Assembly (NCBI GenBank): GCA_012934845.2
Contig: WNNJ02001570.1
Span: forward strand, 306,077-370,076
Length of the DNA stretch: 64,000 nt
Direction of reading: 5' to 3'
From: Pomphorhynchus laevis
Taxonomy: Eukaryota; Acanthocephala; Palaeacanthocephala; Echinorhynchida; Pomphorhynchidae
The translations under genes and the position numbers were made by a program. Of this stretch, positions 57,038 to 64,000 are shown piece by piece; within the stretch, counting starts at the first letter, position 1; every line of letters starts with the position of its first letter. The notes beneath the pieces are model-generated. The model did not search any database. It saw nothing but the letters and a program-made list of their open reading frames with translations, and was not told where the DNA came from.

Positions 57038-57560
57038 ATGGCTGATACAGCCATATGTGATGTTTGTAATGAGACATTTCGACTGAATAATTCGTGTCGT
57101 CTTCGTGTCGCCGGTCCTATTACAAGGCGATGCCCTGGCTTTAGTTGACTGCCGTATTCCGATCGCCTACAATCGGTCGATACTGAATTCAATTGGTGTA
57201 TTCCTATTTTGCGAAAGACACAACTCTACCGGAACCGATCAGCAACTCGTCTGGATTCGCGATTGGATGTTTTCCATAAGAGGAAAGTATTTGTCTGAAT
57301 GAATAGACTGCGAGATACTCCCTTACAGTCTATACATGACTGGGTTCGCCTTTAGAGATTCCTAAAATCGTGATTACAGGCTGAGACAACACGTGAACAA
57401 TATGGGAATCGCGTTTTTTACACATATCTTTTTGCATGGACTTGTTCAGGAAAGGTAACGAGAATATATGTATTTCGAAATTTTCAAAGAAACGCCGGTT
57501 TGTGTATTGTCCGAATAATTCTGTCACCAAACTTAACACCACCAAAGCGATCGATTACAG
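57038..57560 (+). pseudogene. Z8, rearranged
   Basis: Starts MADTAICDVCNETFRLNN. Lacks about 90 bases near 57302 compared with Z7. The KLNTTKAID segment joins directly to RT fragments at about 57560. Confidence 0.7.
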
Positions 57561-57861
57561 TAGATACGTCAGCACGAGAGCCAATACGATGATTGGATTT
57601 GGATCGCAGGATTGTTGCCACCTGACCTCATATATGTTCTGGCAGGCGCCAAACTTCTAGTTTTGAATAAGCCCGCTGATAGGATTTGTTCTATTCCTGT
57701 TGGTGTTAAGTTGCGCCACTTGTGTACCAACTGCATATGTATTAGACTATGTTCACTATTTGCTGAGGCACTTCAACCCAAACAGCTCTGCGTCGCGGTT
57801 CCAAACAGAATGGAAGAAATTATACAGCAGATACGTCAGCTACATCACGTTCAGCGCCAAT
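57561..57861 (+). pseudogene. RT fragment (motifs 1-2) split by a MULE
   Basis: The frame 57612 onward reads LAGAKLLVLNKPADRICSIP, VKLRHLCTNCICIRLCSLF and LQPKQLCVAVPNRMEEIIQQ, the RT segment that follows GLRPEHL in element J. It stops at the MULE and resumes at about 58652 with QYDDWICIKVDLKN (motif A). A stray copy of motif A sequence (CCAATACGATGATTGGATTT) also lies out of order at about 57585. Confidence 0.75.
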
Positions 57862-58660
57862 GGCTGGGTCCATTTTTCACATTATGTGAAAAATGTTCCT
57901 TTTTTCACATAAATTTTTTACCCCTAAAATGAAAATAAATCTCAGTGGAAAAATAATAAAGAGCAATAGAGGAGGTGATAAAATAGCTTATGAAGGCTAT
58001 TTCTACAATTACACAAAGACCGAGTTGGGCAAGAAGCATTGGCGCTGCATTAAGCGAGGGTGTAACTCAATATTGAAGACGGATATTGGGAATGTATTGT
58101 GGGATGTAGTAGGTGTTCATAACCATCTAAGAGATGAAGTTAAATATCATCGAACACTTCTCAAAGAAAAAATAAGGACCAGGGCTTTAAATTCAAACGA
58201 ATCATCGAGGAATGTAGTCCTAAATGTTATAAAGGATAATCAAACTATAAAGGTTCCTCTAAATTTGAAGAAACTTAATAGCTATGTAACAGATGAAAGA
58301 AGGAAAAACAACTTTACAACAGTAAAAGATTACGACATTCCTTTGGAGCTCTAAACTACTACAGATAATAAGAAGTTTTTATTTTTTGATAGTGGAGTTA
58401 AAGATAAGGATAGGGTCGTAATAACAAGATTTTACTACTTCTTCATGAAGATATAAAAATACCCGAAGATCCCGTGAAATCCCTTTTGGCTTCCTACAAG
58501 TTGCTTCCAAGTATAGATTATCTCAAGCATATTGCTCTAAATTTTCATTGGAAACTTGACTAATAAAAATTTTATTTAATTTTTTTTACCCCTGTTTTTC
58601 ATATGTAAAAAAAGGACCATTTTTCACATAATGTGAAAAATGGTCCTAACGAGCGCCAAT
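57853..58660 (+). mobile_element. Mutator-like element, non-autonomous, 9-bp target duplication
   Basis: AGCGCCAAT flanks the insert at 57853-57861 and 58652-58660. The 790-bp insert (57862-58651) has terminal inverted repeats of about 45 bases (core CCATTTTTCACATTATGTG), each itself a near-palindrome. A 9-bp duplication and an internal FLYWCH ORF fit the Mutator superfamily. The flanks rejoin into continuous RT coding (VQRQ.. to QYDDW). Confidence 0.85.
57929..58354 (+). CDS. FLYWCH zinc-finger protein of the MULE
   Basis: 141 codons from ATG. Residues about 12-58 form a FLYWCH-type finger: GGDKIAYEGYFYNY, HWRCIKRGCNS, VVGVHNH (Cys-Cys-His-His ligands). The frame stops at TAA 58352-58354, but the next codons in frame (NKKFLFFDSGVKDKDR) continue like a MULE transposase N-terminus. 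The DDE catalytic core is absent. The protein could bind the TIRs but not transpose; that is inference. Confidence 0.75.
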   Translation: MKINLSGKIIKSNRGGDKIAYEGYFYNYTKTELGKKHWRCIKRGCNSILKTDIGNVLWDVVGVHNHLRDEVKYHRTLLKEKIRTRALNSNESSRNVVLNVIKDNQTIKVPLNLKKLNSYVTDERRKNNFTTVKDYDIPLEL

Positions 58661-59104
58661 ACGATGATTGGATTTGTATCAAGGTTGACTTGAAGAATTA
58701 ATTCAACTGTTTAAGTCCTAGGTTTTTGTGATTACTGCTAAGGAAATTTGAATACTAAAATACTCCCATCGCTGCTGCATGATCTGGAAAAACTGGAAAA
58801 TACCCCGACCCACAGATTGCATTTACATTAATCAGGTATTGTGCATCCGCATCCAAAGTCAAACACTTAATGCGCACGGTAATACTTAAGTTAATGATTA
58901 ATGACGATAGCAAAAATACATTCAGAATTACGATTTTAAAAGATTTTACATTTGTTGACCTCAAATCATAATTCTGAATCATTGTGTATTATTTATTAGT
59001 CAATGTATAAAAAATGACTAATACATATGAGACATGTTTAGTAACATACATTATTCGGTCTTTTAAACGTGATTACATGAAGTACTTTACATTTCTAAGT
59101 GTAA
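58661..59104 (+). other. RT motif A stub, then start of repeat R3
   Basis: 58661-58720 is the RT motif A stub (VDLKN then TAA). From about 58870 the sequence aligns with 25.83-26.04 kb (TAATACTTAAGTTA, GACGATAGCAAAAAT). Between them no gene is seen. Confidence 0.5.
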
Positions 59105-61446
59105 GCTTCTTAACGCATGATAGGCAAATTACTCCCTTTTTCAAGATAATTTATAAGAAAGAATAAAATAAACCAAAATATAATCAAACTTGCTTCAAAA
59201 CTTAAAGAATAATGCTGTATTAATAACACATAGTTTCAGTATTTCTGACAGGCAATATTACCGTGTAAACAATCGACCGGTCAATACAAACATGTCAGTA
59301 GAAAACATTATATCAGATAACTGAGTTAACGTACTAGGTCAAAATACCGGGTTAAATACTGTTTAAAATGTAATTACATACCCGAATATGTCTAGACATA
59401 ACACAAAATAAATATCCAAATTTGACTTGTAAAATTGGGACAAGTCGAAAAGGATAGGAAATCTTAAGATTAAAATATATATTTTTGTAATTAGACATAA
59501 CACACAAAATACATATCCAAATTTGACAAGTCAAATTACAAAATAAATAGATTCAGTAAATTATCTGATTTGACATAAAGAGGATTTACTGGTCAGTAAA
59601 AATTGACAATTAAATTGTGCACTTGTAAAAAGGGAGAAAAAGATCAACAATGTGCATAAATATTCAGTACATTCAACAAAGATTAGGTTGCGTACAAAAC
59701 TCATTAGCCATTTTAGAAATTAGCAAACAATTACTTAACTTGTTACTAGCAAAGTTGTGCACAATCGAACAAAAGATACAATCGCAAATGACAGACAAAG
59801 TGCAAAAACTGAAATCTCGAAATTAGTCAAGAAAAACATACTATATAACAAAGAATTACATTATATTACAAACGAGGGTGATAACATTCCGCCTGAATTA
59901 TGTAAAAAATCTTTTAAGCCATACGCGAATGACGATAACAGCATTTTAAAGATTTCGTTATCACTGACTCATCAGTGCCAGATGCCTCCACTGCAGAAAT
60001 TAGCAAACAATTACTTAACTTGGTACTAGCAAAGTTGTGCGCAATCGAACAAAATATACAATCGCAAATGACAGAAAATTTTGCAAAAGGGATAAATTAA
60101 AAAGTTCGACAAAGTGCAAAAACTAAAATCTGGAAATTGGTCAAGGCAAATATACTACTATACTCTTTTTTATAATGATACTCTATACGGTACTCTGAAC
60201 GGTATCAGTATTTGATACCGTTTCGTCATCACTATGACTCAAAGGTGCCAGATCCCGCCCGCTGGTGGATGCAGAGGAGGACAAGCAGACGGCAGGATAC
60301 AAGTGATGTACATAAGTTACTAGAACACATCTTTACTATCATAGATTGCTAAACCAGCAACAAACTTCACAAAAAAAGCATCATTAGCAAAATCACTGGC
60401 AAACGCTTGCGCATGTATCTTTTGTATCGGCTAGTTTCTTATCTCAAATTAAAGTTATACCATTCTGCTTTAATTCTGTAAACAATCTTTTACGCCATAC
60501 GAAAAAGAATAATGATAAAAGTATTTGATACCGTTTCGTCATCACTATGACTCAAAAGTACCAGATCCCGCCCGCTGGTGGATGCAGAGGAGGACAAGCA
60601 GACGGCAAGATACAAGTGATGTGCATAAGTTACTAGAACACCTCTTGTACTATCATAGAGTGCTAAACCAGCAACAAGTTTCACAAAAAAAGCATCATTA
60701 GCAAAAGCACTGGCAAATGCCAGCGCAGTTATCTTTTATAGAGGCTAATTTATCATCTTACACAATAGTGATACCATTAAGCGTGAATTATGTAAACAAT
60801 CTTTCAAGCCAGACGCGAAAGAACGACTTAAACAGTATTTGATACCGTTTCGTCATCACTATAACTCATAAGTTCCAGATCACTCCTACTGCTGGATGAA
60901 GAGGAGGACTAGCAGACGGCAAGAAACATATTATGTGCATGAACTGCTAGGACAGCTTTAGTACTATCATGTCAGTAGAAAAAAATATATCAGCTAACTG
61001 AGTCAACGTAGTAGGTGAAAATACTGGGTTAAATAGTGTTTAAAATGTGTTTCCATACCCAAATTTGAATTATAGAAAATCTTAAGATAAAAATATTTAT
61101 TTTTGTAATTAGACATAACACAAGATACCTATCCAAATTTGGCAAATCAAATTACAAAATAAAAAGACTCAGCTAATTATCTGATTTGACAAAAAAGTGA
61201 TTTACTGATTAGTAAAAATTGACAGTTAAATTGTGCACTTGTAAAAAAGAGAAAAAGATCAACAGTGTGCACAGCTATTCAGTATATTCAACAAAGACGA
61301 AGTGGCATACAAAACTAATTAGCCATTTTAGAAATTAGCCAGCAATTACTTTACTTCTTACTAGCAAAGTTTTGCGCAATTGAACAAAATATACAATCGC
61401 AAATGACAGAAAATTTTGCACAAAGACAAAAATGTAAAAGCTGGAA
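59105..61446 (+). repeat. Repeat block R3 with S leader, copy of R2
   Basis: Nearly identical to 51655-54118. Contains the three ~312-bp subrepeats (near 60208, 60525 and 60836) and the QNIQSQMTENFA frame. It ends inside the S leader (AAAAATGTAAAAGCTGG), where the LINE A copy 3 begins. Confidence 0.85.
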
Positions 61447-61451
61447 AAAAA

Positions 61452-62714
61452 ATGTGTAGCGCTACCGGAGGATCAAAGAAAGTAAACAGCTCAAGCAAAA
61501 TGAATGAAAAAACGTCTGATTTTGGAAAAAAAGATGTTATTTCTAAGATTGGTGGGGTAAGTTCGAACAATGAGACTGCAAAAAAGGTTAGTAATGATTT
61601 ATTTGATAGTTTTGTTAATGGGAAACTTCTCTCTCCTATACCTAAAGAAAGGAATCTGTTAATCATTACATCCTTGACTCCCACAAAAACTGAGGATTTA
61701 TTTAAGAAGTTTTTGAGAGGTTTTGTAGACAAATACAATAATCGTATACTGTTCAATAGAGTTCGCACTTATGAGAACACTCTCAAAGTGTCATTTATCT
61801 CTTCCGGTATGTTGGAAGAATATAAGACCTATTTTAGTGAGAATCTCTTCAAGATTGGGCGACTCGAATCGAAAGAAATTTTCTCTTCCGTAAAGATCAA
61901 CAATTTTCCAGATGCTCTTGAAGATGAGGATTTGGAACTTCTAAAAAAGAAATTTAATCTCTCTTCTGCAAGAAGAATTCATAGTAATAGTGGAAGAATT
62001 ATTCCAATTGCTTTCGCAAATACTACTTCCGAAAATGCCTTGACGCTAAGTAATTCTAAATCCAACCCTTTCCTTGGTTACAATCTTTCCTTTGAAATTC
62101 TGGTTGAAGACAATATGATATATCCCCACTGTAACGTCTGCCACCAATGGGGTCACTGGCAGTCCTCCTGCAGTGGAACCAAGGTCTGCGGAATATGTGG
62201 TGACGATGATTGCCAGGCCTTGTTGAATTCTTCCCGGTGCGAACACTCGGCCTTCTGCATAAACTGCGGGGGCCCTCATCCATCTTTTTCACGCAAATGT
62301 AGGATTTTCAGAGAATACCGAGATTTATTTAAACCGAAAACTTTTCAACAGAAATCATTTTCTGCTGCGGCGATTCCTGACAGGATGATGTCAGATGGCG
62401 AAATAATTAAAACAATTCAAAGCACAATGGCCAAGGAATTAACAGAAATAAGGGAGCAACTTTTGCAGCAATCCCTATATTTTTCTTCCTTCTTTAATAG
62501 CTGTATAGGATCTACAACGACTTCGACCTCTACACCTGTATCGAAGAAGAGATCATCCTCTGTCAAGGTGGTTGCACCTGTCAAGGTGGGGAAGATGATG
62601 AGAGGGAAGCTCACTTCCAGGGAAAATGAAGATACTATTCCCTCCGGGGAAGTGCCGGTCCAAAGGATGTCTAGTGGTGTTGGGGGAAACCCCTCCACTT
62701 CTAGTACGTCCTGA
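61452..62714 (+). CDS. LINE family A copy 3, ORF1 (Gag-like), intact
   Basis: 420 codons, ATG 61452, stop TGA 62712-62714. A Ser/Lys-rich N-terminus (about 1-60), an RNA-binding-like region (LLIITSLTPTKTED to AFANTTSENALTLS, about 70-205), zinc knuckles from about residue 227 (CNVCHQWGHWQSSC, C-x2-C-x4-H-x4-C; CGICGDDDC; CINCGGPHPSFSRKC), then a Ser/Thr-rich C-terminus. It likely packages element RNA. No breaks seen. The upstream open codons belong to the S leader, hence the later ATG. Confidence 0.9.
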   Translation: MCSATGGSKKVNSSSKMNEKTSDFGKKDVISKIGGVSSNNETAKKVSNDLFDSFVNGKLLSPIPKERNLLIITSLTPTKTEDLFKKFLRGFVDKYNNRILFNRVRTYENTLKVSFISSGMLEEYKTYFSENLFKIGRLESKEIFSSVKINNFPDALEDEDLELLKKKFNLSSARRIHSNSGRIIPIAFANTTSENALTLSNSKSNPFLGYNLSFEILVEDNMIYPHCNVCHQWGHWQSSCSGTKVCGICGDDDCQALLNSSRCEHSAFCINCGGPHPSFSRKCRIFREYRDLFKPKTFQQKSFSAAAIPDRMMSDGEIIKTIQSTMAKELTEIREQLLQQSLYFSSFFNSCIGSTTTSTSTPVSKKRSSSVKVVAPVKVGKMMRGKLTSRENEDTIPSGEVPVQRMSSGVGGNPSTSSTS

Positions 62715-62749
62715 GGGCGTGGTAATCCCGGGTGAACCGATTAAACACA

Positions 62750-64000
62750 ATGTCTGGTAACGGTGACCCTTTTTCGCTGAACATCGTTCAGTGGAATTCG
62801 GGAGGAGCTTCTGCCCTTAGACTTCTCTCAGGCCTAGATGCTGATGTTATAGTCCTTCAGGAGACGCGGTCTATCCGTCGACCCGAGGACATTACTCGAT
62901 TTATCCCTAAGCACATCTGTTCAGACTTTACTCCTTATATAACCCCGCCTCACTCCTCTTCATCTCAAGGACTCTTGACCCTAGTTAAATGCTCCTTAAG
63001 ATCGTCCCTCCTATTAAATTATTCTTGTCCAGCCCTGTCTTGTTTGGTAGTTTCACTCTGTAAGAACGGTAAACGCTTCAGTCTGGCCAATGTCTATATT
63101 CGTCCAGGGGAGATTCACAAGAATCGGGACATCCTGGATAATATCCTTGACAGCGGCTACGACATGATACTAGGCGATTTCAACGACAGAACTGGTCGTT
63201 GGATTAATGCTGCACACCGCAGAGCCAGGAACCGGTACTTCATTCACAAACCACCATCCCCCACCTTTCATTGCTCAACAACAAACTCACTCCTCGACCT
63301 TCTACTGATTCATGAGAGGTGGCTGCTTAAGCCCTTCTGTACTGAACAGTCGCGTCAACATCTGACCACCTCTCATGACCTTATTCGTTGGCGGATTGAG
63401 GAGGATACGCTGCTTCGCCGGAGATTCTGCTTTGATCCAATCAGAGTGGCAGTCTTCCAGGCAGCTATCAGCCGCTTCCCCCGAATAGGGAATGAGAGTC
63501 TGACCGAATTTAATACCTACCTCTCTTCGCAAGCTACCGGGATTTTATCAATTACCTATAAAGGTAGAATTTATTGCCCCACTCCGACAAAACTCAAGAC
63601 CCTTGCACACCTGCTTCATTCACCCAATCTCTCTGCTTCTGCGCGTCAGGTTCTCTCGAAAGAATACTGGAGCACTAGATATAGGTTCCAGCTGGGTAAG
63701 GATAGGGCTAGCATTGCTTCCCTTAATCCAGCCCGGTCTTCCTTCTGGAAGATATTCAAGAAAGAGAAGTCTGTCTCTTGGAAGGAGAGAGCTTCTGGTT
63801 GGATAGGCAGTATCGGTCTGGATAAAGTTTTGGAAGAGTCACTAGCCCTACATAATTATGGAGCCACGCAATCACCGCAACCAATCCCGCCTTGGGGAGA
63901 CTTCAGGAGTAGGGATGTCTCAGTTCCTGAGATTCTCAACGCCTGGGGGCCTCTTCCGGGCACCTCCAAAACCATCGCTCCACTCTCTTCTCGGGTCTGT
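62750..64000 (+). CDS. LINE family A copy 3, ORF2 (APE then pre-RT), open to window end
   Basis: ATG at 62750, 35 bases after ORF1. The frame is open for 417 codons and runs off the window. APE markers: FSLNIVQWNSGG, VLQETRSI, LGDFNDRTGRW (about 63177), SHDLIRW. The pre-RT region ends in ILNAWGPLPGTSKTIA, the point where the copy at 1 bp is frameshifted. RT should lie just beyond the window. With intact ORF1 this is the best candidate for a recently active element. Confidence 0.92.
   Translation, partial: MSGNGDPFSLNIVQWNSGGASALRLLSGLDADVIVLQETRSIRRPEDITRFIPKHICSDFTPYITPPHSSSSQGLLTLVKCSLRSSLLLNYSCPALSCLVVSLCKNGKRFSLANVYIRPGEIHKNRDILDNILDSGYDMILGDFNDRTGRWINAAHRRARNRYFIHKPPSPTFHCSTTNSLLDLLLIHERWLLKPFCTEQSRQHLTTSHDLIRWRIEEDTLLRRRFCFDPIRVAVFQAAISRFPRIGNESLTEFNTYLSSQATGILSITYKGRIYCPTPTKLKTLAHLLHSPNLSASARQVLSKEYWSTRYRFQLGKDRASIASLNPARSSFWKIFKKEKSVSWKERASGWIGSIGLDKVLEESLALHNYGATQSPQPIPPWGDFRSRDVSVPEILNAWGPLPGTSKTIAPLSSRVC

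Larger units (their letters stand above)
41955..57560 (+). repeat. Tandem array of ~2.05-kb Z+S units
   Basis: Alternating Z (zinc-finger RT N-terminus, about 1.1 kb) and S (mini-gene, about 0.9 kb). Z starts near 41958, 44010, 45170, 47215, 49265, 51340, 54770 and 56830; the 47215 to 49265 step is 2,050 bases. S is missing between the second and third Z, and repeat R2 interrupts after the sixth. Units share order, hairpin and several mutations. Confidence 0.9.

Noticed and set aside
41955..57560. CRISPR-like repeat-spacer array
   Set aside because: The repeat unit is about 2 kb with eukaryotic features; there are no short repeats with unique spacers.
58755..58982. Minus-strand 75-codon frame
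   Set aside because: It crosses from RT remnant sequence into repeat R3, so it is a chance frame.
1..64000. tRNA, rRNA or snRNA genes
   Set aside because: No cloverleaf or conserved RNA core was recognised by eye; a covariance-model search would be needed to exclude short ones.

Overview
The window is low-GC eukaryotic DNA made almost entirely of non-LTR retrotransposon remnants, repeats, one cut-and-paste element and one fossil RNA-virus polymerase. No rRNA, tRNA, CRISPR array or ordinary host housekeeping gene was recognised. Element content, TTA-rich tails and the virus type suggest an invertebrate animal, but host taxonomy cannot be fixed from the sequence, and a small-genome eukaryotic parasite or fungus is not excluded.

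Layout. 1-2.6 kb: apurinic-endonuclease (APE) LINE, family A, with one frameshift. 2.6-9.25 kb: head-to-tail, 5'-truncated copies (a to e) of retrotransposons with a C-terminal CCHC knuckle and restriction-like endonuclease (REL), interrupted by an APE LINE of family B. 9.5-15.85 kb: a CR1-like LINE D on the minus strand, split by a nearly complete L2/CR1-like LINE C on the plus strand. 15.9-21.5 kb: four more REL copies (E on minus; F, G, H on plus). 21.5-24.75 kb: a longer family B element ending in a self-templated fold-back. 24.8-27.3 kb: repeat block S+R. 27.3-30.7 kb: a second family A LINE on minus. 30.67-35.01 kb: an endogenous negative-strand RNA virus polymerase with an IDD motif, as in qinviruses, plus a small acidic ORF. 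35.2-38.5 kb: a nearly full-length PHD finger-RT-REL retrotransposon (J). 38.6-42 kb: remnants of two other LINEs. 42-57.6 kb: a tandem array of about 2.05-kb units. Each unit pairs Z (zinc-finger N-terminus of an RT element) with S (a small intron-containing ORF with a TATA box and a membrane segment). 57.85-58.66 kb: a Mutator-like element with FLYWCH ORF and 9-bp target duplication, inserted in an RT fragment. 59.1-61.4 kb: a close copy of block 51.65-54.1 kb. 61.45-64 kb: the youngest-looking element, family A with intact ORF1 and an ORF2 open to the window end.

Mechanistic reading. Reverse transcription explains most of the structure: 5' truncations, fold-back palindromes at junctions, short tandem duplications, TTA-rich tails, and a shared flank (GTTTGAGATCTAAAG...) after both a REL copy and the viral fossil. 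The 42-57 kb array instead shares inactivating mutations between units, so it grew by DNA-level tandem duplication. Most promising leads are the viral fossil with its acidic ORF and shared flank, the S mini-gene family, and the PHD-RT-REL element.
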